Shown: positions 44,954 through 57,571 of the stretch, piece after piece
Layout of the letters: every line of letters starts with the position of its first letter
Position numbering within the stretch: position 1 is the stretch's first letter
Source: Gymnopilus junonius
Lineage: Eukaryota; Basidiomycota; Agaricomycetes; Agaricales; Galerinaceae
Direction of reading: 5' to 3'
Assembly (NCBI GenBank): GCA_015501075.1
Contig: JADNYJ010000002.1
Coordinates: forward strand, 1,054,001-1,118,000
DNA: 64,000 nucleotides
Notes under the pieces: generated by a model
What the model was told of the DNA's origin: nothing
Databases searched by the model: none
Seen by the model: the letters and a program-made list of their open reading frames with translations, nothing else
Made by a program: the position numbers and the translations under genes

Positions 44954-46276
44954 TCATGAAATAATTTGCCGACCCGGATTGCTCTCATCAGCTTCAACTG
45001 ACATTAAAGAGACATCGACTCGGTTTTTGTCCTCAGGTAAAGGTTCATCGGCGGCAGTCGTTATAGGAACCTCTGAAATAGATGTGTTCAGTGATTTTTC
45101 CTGTTCTAGAGTAGCAGGAGGGAAATCAACGCGTGTGCCCTCCGGAGTGACACCACAGGCACTGCAAGAAACGTAGTAAATGGTGACGTCAGTTTTTTTT
45201 TGTAGGATTGTCTGTACAGAAATGTCATACGTCACTATTTGATCCCAATAGCTTTCGGGCTCAAATTCATATTCATGTTCACCTCCAAAGTCGGCGTCCA
45301 GGTGTGAATGGGGTATGAGTTCAAACAGATCGGGGTTAAAGCGCATCTGCGGAGGCCCGAAAGACTTTTCATGAGGAGGTGCTTATGACGACGGAGTTGG
45401 AGACGGACCTTATCCCGGGTAACAGGATCCAAGAAAGGCGAGATTCCTTTGTAAAAGAAACTGAGCAACATTGGAAGGTTCACAACAATGGCACGGCCAA
45501 GTGTTTCGACGTAATGTTGCTGCAATATATGCAGCACCTTTCTCGCCACGGATATTGATGGGTTGGTGCGTAGAGTTGTGGACTTGTAATCGACGATGAT
45601 GACTAAAGATTCCTGGCCCGGAGGCATGAGATCTTTGGCGCGTTCTCTAAAGCACATATTAGACGCCCATAGGAAATCAAATTTAGAATATGTCGGGTGT
45701 GACTTACAAGCACCAGACAAGATGCTTTAGCTGCCGAGGACTGGTTTCTGTGTTCTCTCTTCCCGGACGCATGTAAATGATGGGCCGGCCATCTCTGTCG
45801 AAGCCATTGATAATGCTAAATGAAAAGGTTATATATGAAAAAGGGGGACGATTGATAAGAAGACGCACATTTTACCGGTCTCGCTCTCAATCTTGACCTC
45901 ATCTGGACGGATAAGGTCAGGCTTAAACTCCCTGCGCCATTCAAGGGTAGCCTTTATGCGCTTCTTTCCATCTGCGAGATCCCACTTGGCAGAGCGCATA
46001 TATCGTGGGATGGTGTCTGGTTTATTGAGCCATCTCACTTCCCAAGGGTAGTAGTCGTCCGTAGGTGGCAATAGGAGGGTATCTGCATACTTCGACGATG
46101 GAGGGACAGGAATAGTTCCGAGGGTTAGTGTCGACGAGGCTCTTTAGAGGGAAGGCAAGAAATCACACCTCTCTAAGTTGTGCCAATTTTGCTTTTTGGT
46201 CATCAGAGTACTCATGCTTGGGTCCGATGACTGTTCCCGGCTCAGGCGTTGTGAGGACTTTGGTGGTAGGCGCCAT
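44954..46276 (-). CDS. Sec14-like CRAL-TRIO lipid-transfer protein
   Basis: Exons 46276-46169, 46089-45869, 45815-45708, 45646-45409, 45346-45231 and 45161-44954 encode about 332 residues. The CRAL-TRIO N-terminal helix region reads LPPTDDYYPWEVRWLNKPD, then RYMRSAKWDLADGKKRIK and LEWRREFKPDLI. The lipid-binding domain reads INGFDRDGRPIIYMRPGRENT, then SLVIIVDYKSTTLRTNPS, the ALxxxxxxYPE-type block LHILQQHYVETLGRAIVVNLP, and FLDPVTRDKMRF. The proteins carry phosphatidylinositol or other lipids between membranes and support phosphoinositide signalling. The final 69 nt intron (45230-45162) is a multiple of three and free of stops, so a longer isoform (355 residues) is possible. It is divergent from the chitin synthase gene. 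Confidence 0.87.
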
Positions 46277-46797
46277 GAAGGACTTGAGCAAAATGCAGCA
46301 AGGAGCTGATGGATTGATGAGTCAAAAAAAGGTCAGCTATGCAAGATCATCGGAAATTTGTGGGCCGAGAGGATTGCTCACAAACTGTGGAAGGCAGAGT
46401 AACCCGACGAGGGGTCGGTCTTCAGCCGTCCACGTGATTGTACAATTTTGAGCCCGCTCGCCATCCGCGGCGATGACCAGGCGGCAAGAGGCATCGGCGT
46501 TCTCATAATGGATGACGCGATGGCGATGATGAGGAGAGAAAGTCAGAGTGTGCATAGCTCGAGGATGGCTGGATGGTTTGTGTCTGAGGATTAATGTATT
46601 GTGGGAGTAAGCAGACCTTACACAGGGTCTATATTTGGACAGGAATGTCGCCAAATTAATTTGCACCAAAGCTGATTTCCAAAAGAATCTCCCAGCCTGA
46701 CTGGCAGACAACAGGCATCTCCGCTCATTCAAGCCTGTCCGCCTCCCTCCCTATTTCTTCCTCACCTTCTCTTCTCCCTCTTTCATCCAGTACTCCC
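46277..46797. promoter_or_regulatory. Divergent 5' region (Sec14-like / chitin synthase)
   Basis: The 521 bp separate the two start codons. Near the chitin synthase ATG the plus strand is a long pyrimidine tract (46738-46790), as expected of a strongly expressed fungal gene. Confidence 0.4.
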
Positions 46798-49700
46798 ATG
46801 GACAGACGGGGTGCTGATCAGCGTCCACCTCGTTCCGCACGGCCTCCTTCCCATTCCGCCTCTCCCCAGCAGCATCCCCGGCCTTCCATCCATCCCAGCG
46901 ACAGCAAGGCCGGCGTCTCCTTCCAAGATGTAGAACAGGGAGACAGAAAAGCTTACCTCGACTCCCCAAAACAGAGGACCATGGCCTCCGCTTATGTGCC
47001 CCACCTTTCCGGTGCTGACCCTGAACACTCTGATCAGTTCGACCCCTCCCGAGTAGCTCGAAAGAAGAGTCTTGTTCGTCCCGACCGTGAAAAGATCGAC
47101 CCAGGTCACAGGCAGTGGTACTACCGAAATCAGGTCGCGCAGCTGGAAGAGGAGGGCAACGGGCGCGTGGGTGTCTTGCCGTCAAGTGAGCTCCCCTACA
47201 TTACTGCCTTTGCAGGGCTCTGTTCTAATCTCTCAATTCAGCCACCGGGAATTATCCCCTCAGGAGAGGCCGTTCTTTGCTAGCGAGAGAGGAAGATGTA
47301 CATGAGTCAGGTCTCGCCCTTTTCAAACGTGCCACACTGCGAAGGAGGCGTCAGCAATCTTCGTCAGCCGTTCCTACTGCGACCCCGGAAGTCAAGAAAA
47401 AACGAGGATGCTGGAACGGTCCTGGTCCTGGTGGGCCATGGATGATTTACTGTCTAGTCGTCACGATCTTAGTCCCCTCATTTATGTTAAGGGCCTTCGG
47501 TACGGCATCTCTCTCGATAATTTGGTTGAACCGTTGCTGATGCTTTGCAATTCTTTGAAAACAGGTATTCGCACCCCCGAGGCGCAGCGTGCTTGGCGAG
47601 AAAAGATGGGTCTCCTCTCCGTTATCTTAGCACTCATGGCCGCCGTCGGTTTTCTCACCTTCGGCTTCACGATCAGTGTTTGTGGGAAACCTGCAAATCG
47701 ATTCCATGGTGGTGCCATCGGCGACAACTTTATTGGAAACGGCTCCGTGGTCATTCATGGCTTTGACTACAACTTTACAAATTTCCGTCATCCCGCAGCA
47801 GGCAGCACCTTTAACGGCACAACAAACCCGCTATACACCGGGGGTTGGAATCTTGCCGGCAATGATGCTTCGTTCCTATTCCAGAAAACGAATCAAAATT
47901 GCCTCGGGCTGATTACACGTTCGTCAAGCTCGAGTATCACAGGTAGCGGCGACAGACTCGACTGGTACTTTCCTTGCAATATCTATAACCAGTACGGGAC
48001 CTCGGGTGTCAATTTAACTGGCTACGAGACATCTACGAATTGCCATGTTCCTTCCACCGCTCGTTCACAACTGGAAAAAGTGCAGGTTCTTGGTCAGGTC
48101 TACTATACTTGGGATGATGTCAGAAACCCAAACCGCAACCTTGCTGTCTATGGATCGTCAGTCCATTTTTCTTTCCCAAAAACTAGCATATTCTGATCAT
48201 CGCATTCTAGTTCCGTCCTCGATCTCAACCTGTTGCAATGGCTTAGCGGCGCTCAAGTCAACTATCCCAAGGTCTTTGACGACATGAAGAAAGCCAACGG
48301 CACTTATAACGGAAGGGATTTGACCATGGTCTTCCAACGTACCAAGCAGCAACAGCTTGCGCACTGTCTTCAAGATATCGTCGGCATCGGTTTCATCGAC
48401 ACCAATTCTATCGGCTGTGTCGCTTCGGAGGTCGTCCTCTACCTGTCTCTCATCTTTATTATTGGGGTTGTCGGTATTCGCTTCATCATGGCGGTCTTGT
48501 TCCAATGGTTCTTCTCGTGGAAGCTCGGCAATTTCCCTCGCGAGACCTATGAACAGCGCATGCAAAGGGCATCAGAAATTGAAGACTGGTCCAACGACAT
48601 TTATCGCCCTGCTCCAAGTCAGCTGCGCCCGAACGTCAACAAAAACGGTCTCAGGACAGGCAAACAGAACAGGAAGACCTTTTTACCGAGCCATTCTCGC
48701 TTCACTCCCACCGATACTCTATTGAAGGGTTCAGGCCGCCCTACAACAGCTTATGGGATGTTAGATTCTTCCACCAACTGGAAACGATCTACAATGTATT
48801 CGGCATCAGGCAAAGGCGGGAAGAATACCCCACCAGACTCGCCTAGCTACAGGCAGTCTCGAAGCACAATGTCGCTCGCTGATGGCTCACCTCGTCCTGG
48901 TTTCAGTGAGACTCCCTGCCCTTTCCCTTTGCATAATGTGGTCCCACAGCCTCCTCTCGACTTTGAACCCTTCAACTTCCCGCTGGCCCATACTATTTGT
49001 TTAGTTACTGCATACTCTGAATCTGTGGAGGGTCTGCGGACTACCCTCGATTCTCTGGCCACAACCGATTATCCCAACAGTCATAAGGTGATCCTCGTCA
49101 TTGCTGATGGTATGGTCAAGGGTGCAGGGAATACTCTGACCACGCCAGAGATCTGTTTGACAATGATGAAAGAGTTTGTCATTTCACCTAACGAAGTCGA
49201 GCCCCATTCATATGTCGCCATTGCCGATGGACATAAGCGACACAACATGGCCAAGGTCTATGCCGGCTTTTATGACTATGACGATGCGACCGTGGAACGT
49301 TCCAAGCAACAACGTGTTCCCATCGTGCTTGTCGCAAAATGCGGCAATCCTCTAGAGGCCAATGAAGCTAAACCCGGAAACCGTGGCAAACGAGACAGTC
49401 AGATCGTTCTGATGGCTTTCTTACAGAAGGTTATGTTTGACGAACGCATGACAACCTTTGAATACGAGTTCTTCAATTCCCTCTGGCGCGTGACAGGAGT
49501 GGCCCCGGATCGATATGAGCTCGTTCTTTGTGTGGATGCTGATACGAAAGTGTTCCCCGATTCGTTGACGCGGATGGTTAGTTGCATGGTTCACGACGAG
49601 GATATTATGGGACTTTGCGGAGAGACCAAGATTGCCAACAAAGCGGAGACGTTTATCACTATGATGCAAGGTATGTTGCTTCTTTCGTACCCCTTCGTCG

Positions 49701-51317
49701 TTGAATTCATCTTTGTCTAGTCTTCGAGTACTACATTTCCCACCACATGACAAAGGCTTTCGAATCCATGTTCGGCGGTGTGACCTGCTTACCGGCTGCT
49801 TTAGTATGTATCGTATCAAAGCTCCTAAAGGCGATTCTGGCTATTGGGTTCCCATTCTCGCCAATCCGGATATCGTGGAACATTACTCGGAAAACGTGGT
49901 CGACACACTGCACAAGAAGAACCTGCTTTTGCTGGGAGAGGATCGTTATCTGACGACGCTCATGTTGAAGACATTCCCCAAGCGAAAAAATATGTTCTGC
50001 CCTCAAGCTGTCTGCAAAACGGTTGTGCCAGATACCTTTAGGGTCTTGCTTTCTCAACGCCGTCGTTGGATCAACTCGACTATACATAATCTTGCCGAAT
50101 TGTTGCTGGTCCGGGACCTTTGCGGTACTTTCTGCTTCTCCATGCAATTCGTCGTCGGAATGGAATTGGCTGGAACCTTGGTCTTGCCTGCCGCCATTGC
50201 TTTCACGCTATACCTTATCATCGTTTCCATCATCCCTGGAGGAACAAATACCACTATACCCCTGATCCTTTTAGCTATCGTGCTCGGTCTTCCGGGTGTG
50301 CTGATCGTGGTCACTTCTCGTAAGATTGCCTATGTCGGATGGATGCTGGTCTACCTCATTTCATTGCCTATTTGGAACGGAATTTTGCCCTCTTACGCCT
50401 TTTGGCATTTCGACGACTTTTCATGGGGAGAGACCCGAAAGGTTGCCGGGGGTGATAAGGGAGGAGATCATGGTGACAAAGAAGGAGAGTTCGATTCGTC
50501 GCATATCGTTATGAAGCGTTGGGCTGAGTTTGAGCGCGATCGTCGTTGGAAGAGCGGAACTCAATCGAGGGATTCCACGTACTATGAGAAGAAGTAAGTC
50601 TTTTTTTTGACTATTGTGCCCTTGAAGATGTTGACGGCTGTTTGAAGGACTGACAGCAATCGCTACTCGTTGGCGTCCAATTCTGACCTCACTCATCAAC
50701 CTCCGACGGTGGATGCCAGTACAGTGGAATCTGCAAGCTATTCCAGTCCCCGTCCACGGCATGACAGCAACGCCCTCTTAATGCTCCCTGCACCCCTCGC
50801 TGTGAACAGGCCTCTCATGTCTTCAGCATCTTCTGTTGGAATGAGGTCAAGCGAGGATAATTATGCCTCTGACAACGGCTCCAATCTACGACTCATTCCA
50901 AGCCAAGCGGATACTTACGCTGATACGTCAGAATCTAGTTCCACTAGCCAACGCCTTCTTTCACCCATGTCGCCTTATGATCCTCGCTTTACCCGACAAG
51001 TCCCTAGCCCTCAACCTCCTTCTTTAGTTGAAAATCCCTTCCGTTCCCAAACCACCTCTCCTACATTGTACGACGAACAGACTGCTTTTATTCCAGAATA
51101 CGAAGACCCCCATGGCCGTGGCGGACGAGGTGTGCGGCTCACTGACAGTGGTCCTGTCCCCGGGCCGGATGGCGTACGGCGAGTTTCCAGGCCTCAAGGA
51201 AGGCGCCCAACATCACAGGCACCTCCGCAGAACCGCTACTCGCGCAATTCTGCGGCATTTTCACTCCCTCCAGGTGCAGCACCACCGCAACACACATATG
51301 GCGCCAATCCTCAATGA
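46798..51317 (+). CDS. Chitin synthase, class IV-type (division 2, no myosin head)
   Basis: Six exons (46798-47185, 47242-47499, 47565-48156, 48211-49670, 49721-50593, 50657-51317) encode about 1410 residues. A disordered N-terminus leads to two early membrane helices ([38 protein letters not shown]). A lumenal/extracellular region and a further TM ([20 protein letters not shown]) follow. The GT2 catalytic core has [65 protein letters not shown] and [12 protein letters not shown]. Several C-terminal TM helices follow, and the cytosolic tail is Ser/Pro-rich. It polymerises UDP-GlcNAc into wall chitin at the plasma membrane. A single base is missing near 49789-49796: the invariant TCLPGCFSMYR can only be read by shifting frame there, and no intron fits. 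The absence of a myosin domain and the overall plan fit Chs3/class IV. Confidence 0.93.
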
Positions 51318-51784
51318 CCGATTTTATATATCTCTTGACATTCATATGGACTTTGTTTCCCAATACCACGACCTTCTCTCGTTAGCTCTTGTTCCATTTG
51401 ACAATTTCTATCGGACTCGCTATTCATTTCATTTCTTTCCTCAGCTCGCGATAATTAGAACCCTGGTTTACTAGGTTTCCGCGAACTATGGATCACTGTA
51501 AGTACTTTGGGAGAGGATCAGAAACTTCTTAATACTGCATGCATGACATCTTTCTTGATTCGTTTACTCGGTTACATACAATTATTATAGTATATGTTTC
51601 TTTCATGACGATTGTTTTAGTCTTTTCACGATGAAAAGCCAATGTACATTATAGAAAATTTTGAGCCCATGTCAAATGCCTTGTCTTTGTTTGGTTCATG
51701 CCCGCAAGGGGTTGATCGTGGAGGCAGCACGTTTCCTACCAACCCCCTGTACTGACCTTACATTCTCCTCCAATATTCCCGACG
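51318..51784. other. Intergenic region upstream of WHI2
   Basis: The 467 bp hold the chitin synthase 3' region (AT-rich, about 51475-51660) and the WHI2 promoter. No gene is present. Confidence 0.45.
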
Positions 51785-52910
51785 ATGGCGACTCTATCGA
51801 ATTCACCCATTACGCAGGTCTCGCAGATGCCGACCCATACAAATCTGCAGCCTCAACTACTGACGAGGTTATTCCTTGACTTGCGTGGAAGGCGATTCGA
51901 GGTCGACCGCGAGACGATCATGAACCTACCAGAATCAGTTCTACTTTGTCTCTTTCCCAACGGCTTGGTTCTAAGTAGGCAGAGTGTGGCATTGTCTGAC
52001 GGTGGTGGTGATGACGAGGAAGAGGAGGTGTATGGGGTTGACGTTCGTGAACCATACCACCTTGTAAACATGCTGCCAGACTGACTTCTAGCTTAGTTCG
52101 ATCCTGACTGCTTCCAATTTGTGCTCACTTTCTTTCGGAATGCGTCAGACAACTTCTATGGCACGTCAACGACTCTAGGTCTCTTTGCGGCTCAACAGCA
52201 ACTCTTTGAATCACCGACATCAGAGTTCGGCCCTGCTGCGTCTCAAAACCCACTGCTGTCAAAACAGGCTATCATTGTTCTTCGAGAAGAATTAGAATAT
52301 TTCTCAATTCCCCCAAAGGATGGCCAGGCTGCAACAGATCAAAATGGAATTGCCAACGACAATATGGTGGACATCAAGCGCAGGTCTGGTGACTACCTCA
52401 TGGAGAAGCGCAACATCTTCACGGCTCTTCAACGAAACGTGAACAAGGAGAACAATGTCGCTGAACAGCACCTGATTGACATGCTGTGTATGAGGTGCGA
52501 CGAATCACTACTTAAATTAAAATCTTCTGATTTACCTTTGACTTCAGTGGATTTGACCGCGATGATGAGTGGGGTTTCCGTGCGCTAGAACCTTCTCGAT
52601 GCTGTATATCATCGATAGCCCTTGTTCTCTTGAAAACTGGGATCATGCACCATCCCAACGGGGAGAAGCCGGTTGAGATTGATAATGCCCAGATGGCAAC
52701 AGCTCAAAAACTCCTGTTATTCTGGAGGAAACCTGCAGTGAGTCTTGAGATGTGATATATCGTACTACTGACGAGGAACTGTCTCGGCAGCGTAAATGCT
52801 GGTGGGATGGGTTAGACGTCGAGCTACCTGCAGCAGATGAGAAGCCAGCGATGACGGTAAAATTATGGGCGAGACGCGTCTGGACACTAGAATTGAGTCT
52901 AGTAAGTTAG
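51785..52910 (+). CDS. WHI2: Whi2-like stress-response/growth regulator (BTB-like fold)
   Basis: Four exons (51785-52042, 52097-52494, 52548-52737, 52791-52910) encode about 321 residues. The BTB/KCTD-like fold is recognisable from FLDLRGRRFEVDRETIMNLP with ESVLLCLFPNGLVLSRQSVA. It continues with the acidic insert GGGDDEEEEVYGVD, then FDPDCFQFVLTFFRN and VLREELEYFSIPP. The second half has GFDRDDEWGFRALEPSRCC, then RKCWWDGLDVELP and LWARRVWTLELSLV. Whi2 works with the Psr1/Psr2 phosphatases in the general stress response, nutrient-dependent growth arrest and TORC1 control. The last codons are ambiguous: GTAAGT at 52902 may begin an intron, giving ...SLV with the stop at 52957 instead of ...SLVS at 52910. 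Confidence 0.85.
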
Positions 52911-53417
52911 ATTTTATGTCTTGTGCTCAAAGGTTGACCGATTCACGTCAGGTCTAATTCTTGGGAAACAACCCATCACATACCTTTTATCTACATACAT
53001 GGCTACATACCTTCCCCTTGATACCCTTTGTTTTACATGGATTTACCTGTTACATCAGATTAGTGTTTGTTCGGCCAGCCCAATCTAACTGCGGGTACGC
53101 TAATAATTATGGCTTTGAGCGGCCATCTGGTCCCGTGGAAACAGAGACACATTCTGTCTGTTTTCCTTGAGTGGTTTGCAGCCAACCTCGTGTGAAGTGG
53201 ACAAGTAGGCATGAGGCATGGAGATCGGTAGTGTGATGTCGGACTATTATATATAGGCGCGGTTTGATGTGCCACCGGCCTCATACTTATACGAAACCAA
53301 TTATCCCCTCTCACTTACCTGTGGCGTCCACAGTCCTCCTTTGCTTTTATATCCATCTCGACTTGGTTAGATACCAACTCATCTCTCTCTCTTTTGCAGC
53401 CCCCTTTTATCTGTCAT
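52911..53417. other. Intergenic region upstream of an unrecognised multi-intron gene
   Basis: About 500 bp. A TATATATA-like element (53247-53255) and a CT-rich leader (53380-53395) precede the next ATG by about 165 and 30 bp. Confidence 0.4.
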
Positions 53418-55630
53418 ATGCATTCAGCTGGATCTCCTTATGCATCTCCGCACAACACCCCCCACAAACTGCGCAATCCTCTGCCAAAGGTCGATGATGT
53501 CGATGATGATAAGCATTCAACCATGAGCCACTCCTCTGGTGTCCCCCGTGCAGAACATGCCTTTGAGTCTCTTCGACTTGTTGCCGGTAATAGAGTTCGC
53601 CATGCCCGCTGTGCCCCCGAGTTCTTGGAGGAGATTGCCAATAAGGGTGTCCAAGATAGTCTGAAGGATTCTTCTTCGAGGAGGTTCAAGATTATCAGTG
53701 GTTCGGATGCGCGCACATACTTCAAGGACTTTGTCCAGTGCGTGTTCTTCGTTGTATGTACCAAAGGCACAGGACACTGACACGCCAAGTAGAGACTACA
53801 ATAAAGAATCAGAACATTCACGAAACAGTAACGATAAAAATTCAAATGAAATTATGCCCTCTCCAATTGTTTTCGCCGTCACCGCTTGGGATGGCGGACA
53901 TAAATGCATCGACTACTACATGACTTGGCGCGGGAAGGCAGTAAGTTGATGTCCTTTTTCTTTAGCAAGTAACCCCCTCATAGTATCTTGGGTGTTTCAG
54001 AAAGATCATCGTAGTAAGGGTATGCTTGCGCGCTCGGTGCCACAGTCGACATCTGACTCCCCTTGACAGAGTACGAGCGTCGGGTTGCTCTTCTCGACGA
54101 AGAGTTTAGAAGGCTGGCGAAAGGATTGGACAAGGAGTACAAACGTATATCGTATGTTCAGCGGCCAGTCCTCCCAATGTCACCGCACTCACACATCTTC
54201 GAAGGCCTTTACGAACATTTGGCAACCTTTCGAAACCGAACAGAAAGTTCGAGAAAGTACATCACTCCTCTCACAAGCCTCGTGCACCCCCTGGCATCGC
54301 GGTATCGTTTTCAGAAGAACCCTTGCCAGTAACAGGTACTTGACTCTCCCTACCCTTTCCGTGGTTATTAATGTACCACACCCGAAGGTATTACTCAAAC
54401 TCTGTTGCCGGAGCCCCCCGTGTAAAGCAATTATTTTGTCCATTGCTTTCTACAACTTTTCTCATGTATATGCAACAGGTCTGCCTCCGACAGTGTTATG
54501 TCTCTACCTCTCCTGAACATGATAAGGGGAGTCCCCTTGAGTCATCGAGGTGCGATGTACTGTCATACAATGCTTTTTAGCGAACTCATTGTCGTCTTTA
54601 GTTCCCCTCCGGGTAACAAACCCAGATCGACTATCCATGTAAGTTGTTATGTCGTCTATTGTCTTCCTAGCTGACCCGTATTTCTCAGGATCTCCGACAT
54701 TGGTAAGTCTGCCATGACGTAATATCATACATAAACTCACGTTCACATTCGAAGAAGATCTTATACCTGCTGAGGAAGTCAAGGGTGCTGCACCATCGAC
54801 AAATGCGCAGCATGATACCCCTTCACCCGAGCCAGTTGCATTGCTTAGGTGGGTTCTAGGACTTGCCGAGACCTTCTGTGCACTGAATGCCCGTTGTTTA
54901 GTGTTGAGAACACTATTCACGACTCTTCAGCGAGCATCTTCTCTACCCGCACGACTTCCAGTGAGTCGTCAAAATCGAGTCGGTCGAGCACTCGCTCGGA
55001 AGATCGAGACAAGGAAGACCACCACCAATCGCACCATGAAATACCCGAGTATCTGATAGTCCTACTTGGGGACAAATTAGACACAGATGTGAATTCATGG
55101 CATGGGTAGGTTGACTTATGTGTCAATTGCGTATTTTTTTTCGACCGTTCACTCTTCTGTAGATTGGATAGGCAAGTTTCTATTAGGAGTCTTCCTCCCG
55201 ACCGTCATTCGTCTTGGCTTGGTCCCGTGGCTCACTCAGAGAGCACAAGCCATCGAAGCTCTCCTGCGCATACTCCGATGGATCTGACTCTGAAGGATCA
55301 GACGATGAATCCAGCTGGATTCGAAGTCCTGCTGTAGTACCCTTGAAACCGCTCATGGAAGTTATGGGCCTCGTGCCGAAGCCAACACATCACTCTCCTC
55401 GCGTAGTCCCTGGTGGCTTAAAATACCAGCTTTCTGTCGCGAATACGATATCGCCCGCGCCCAGTCGAAGTCCGTATCTCTATGGTAGTCCTCGTTTGGA
55501 TGCATCGACATACGTTCCAACATGGACATCTCCCATTCCTTCGAATGCCCCGTCGCGCCCGGTGTCGCGTGCTTATTCATCTGCTTCATATGCTAGTCCA
55601 TATATGCAAACCCATACCGGTCCTTTCTAA
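53418..55630 (+). CDS. Unrecognised multi-intron Ser-rich protein
   Basis: The first exons are well supported: 53418-53737, 53790-53940, 54001-54019 (19 nt), 54070-54151 and 54205-54335, all in phase. They read MHSAGSPYASPHNTPHKLR, then RRFKIISGSDARTYFKDFVH and IVFAVTAWDGGHKC, then IDYYMTWRGKAKDHRSK. Next come YERRVALLDEEFRRLAKGLDKEY and a basic stretch. From 54336 to about 55290 the structure is uncertain: short Ser-rich pieces such as STRTTSSESSKSSRSSTRSE and DLIPAEEVKGAAPSTNAQ are probably exons. The final exon ends at 55630 with SRAYSSASYASPYMQTHTGPF. I recognise no family. The compact block with conserved-looking Trp and Cys residues may be a small domain, and the rest is disordered. The 3' half of the model is approximate. 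Confidence 0.55.
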
Positions 55631-56597
55631 TGAACTCTTTTCACCACTATAAACTCCACATACTGGACTTCATTGCAATTGTTTAGTTCGTAACTTATTT
55701 CGTTTTCTTTGCTACACTTTACTGTACCGTGTTATCACTAGCTGTTCCCTTCCACTCGTTTCCAACCACTTTCGCATATCCATATTAATCGTACTTTATT
55801 CGAACCATATTACTGTTGTACTCATGTTTTACCTTCAGGTCTAGTGGCTGTTTAACGCATGTAAATACTAAATTCTGGTATTTCCAATCTCTAATAGTAA
55901 TAAATGCATTACATTCCTCAAAGGCAGCAGATCTTGTGGCAGATTTTCGTGAAAGACTCCGTAATTGCTCCGTAAAACTCTTCTAAAAACGAATCTGAGA
56001 TTCTTGGCGCGTCGTGGAGAGCACGTGCCGATCACGGCTACGCGATGATCGATCGGCTGTTAATTACATGTAAGTATTCCTGTGTAAATCCATGACAGCA
56101 ATTCATTCCTTGCCCATTATTCGTTCACTGGCGCTGACTGTATTTCCTTATACGACCACTTTTTTACATTTATTTTAAGGGGTCCGAGATACCTGCCACA
56201 GGCACAAGTATGTGGGTAGACACAAGGTGGGCAGGCGTCAAGGTCCGGCGACAGGTATACACCGACGGCGAGAGAGTTTTCCAACTTTTATGGGTTATGC
56301 CGACTTGTGACCGATTTTATATCCTCGAGGCTTTTCTGACAGCCAGAAATTTTGAATGCCCGAGAGAATGGAAATTCAATGATCCGATTGACAGCGAAGA
56401 TAATTAAAAGTAGGTATTTGAGGGCGATGCGACAAACAAAAATGTAAATTGGTTTCAATTGAGTTTCCGTTGCAAAATTAAGGGTGTAAATGAACTGCAC
56501 TGGCTTGAATAGGTTATTGATTGTTGTGAATCACGAGTTGTGGCGGCAGAGGGTATGAACCATGCAGAGAGATTTGAAGACTGAGCAGTCCGAGGGC
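55631..56597. other. Convergent gene-free interval (967 bp)
   Basis: The AT-rich region lies between the stop at 55630 and the 3' end of the Cys-rich protein gene. It contains one GC-richer palindromic stretch near 56024-56060 (CGTGCCGATCACGGC; CGATGATCGATCGG). The open frame at 56210-56407 (65 codons) has no supporting features. Confidence 0.45.
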
Positions 56598-57382
56598 TTA
56601 TGGGCATATTAGAGATCCGTAGCAATCCATGCAAGTGGTAGTATTACTGCAACAGGAAGTGGTAAATATAAATACAAGATAGAGAACGGATGGACAATGC
56701 ACCTAGGCACATCTTCGTAACAACATCGCCGACAGACTTGTCTCCTACATCCAGGTCCAAATTCATCTTGGGAAGAGTATCTATGGTCGACTACGTCGCC
56801 TGCAGAGAACAAAAGCCCGTCCTTCATAGCTCCACCACAGACCATAGTCAGCGCATCAGGCCGGTCATCTTCATCCACGACCTTGCGGCGTTTCCCAACG
56901 ATAGGGAGGGTATTTAAAGGCGGGAGGTCAACCGGGGAGGGGAGAGTTAAACTGTCATTGGCGTTCGAAAGATTGACAAGTGAAAGAACGGAGCGCGACC
57001 TGCGAGGGGAGCCGGTGAGTGAAGGGGAGGGAGAAGGAGACCAGGTAAGGAGAGGTGTGGAAGGGTGAGATGAAGCCGAGTGGGTACATGTACGCGAACA
57101 AACGGTACATGTTGTTGATGAACAACTAAAATACAAGTCAGGTTGAGATGAGAAGGATGACATGAAGACGTACATGGCACACTGAATGGTGCTGCCTGTC
57201 GGAATAGCGCGATGACACGAAGCACAGACGGGTATTGCACCGGTTACGTTCTCTTTTGGGGCTGCTGGAGTCGAAGCAGCCGATGCCAGAAGAGAGACCT
57301 TGGAGGAAGGAGGAGAAGGAGTCCTGCTTCTGTGCAATTTGCGCCTTTTGAGAGGCGGCTTTGGCTGAGCTGGAAGAGACAT
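56598..57382 (-). CDS. Cys-rich zinc-binding protein, hypothetical (226 residues)
   Basis: Three exons (57382-57174, 57125-56703, 56646-56598) join in phase. A basic Pro/Ser-rich N-terminus (PPLKRRKLHRSRTPSPPS) looks like a nuclear localisation region. Cysteine pairs then follow: CASCHR, ICSSTTCTVCSRTC, GCRRQVCRRCCYED and the final CMDCYGSLICP. Together they form several CxxC/CxC zinc ligands split by a disordered Ser/Pro segment. The arrangement resembles small fungal Cys-rich nuclear proteins of unknown function. The first intron (57173-57126, 48 nt) is a multiple of three without stops. The last intron is supported because it joins ...YEDVPS to NTTTCMDCYG and adds two cysteines that complete the pattern. 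No enzyme domain is visible. Confidence 0.65.
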
Positions 57383-57571
57383 GAGTCTGTAAGGATAGCG
57401 TAAAATCAAAGTCGAATGAGCATATTCAGAGAGGAATGGCCCTGCCACAAGCCTCGCCTTGGCCGTGAGCGCGACTGGCATTGTCTCCATTACATAAACC
57501 GAGTTGATGACATCACTGATTGGCATGCTTTCAAGTTTAGCTACAGCGCTCTTTGCTTTCTTTCTTGCACC
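57383..57571. promoter_or_regulatory. Short divergent promoter (Cys-rich protein / retropepsin-like protein)
   Basis: The 189 bp separate two divergent ATGs. A CT-rich tract (TTTGCTTTCTTTCTTGCACC) immediately precedes the right-hand start. Confidence 0.4.
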
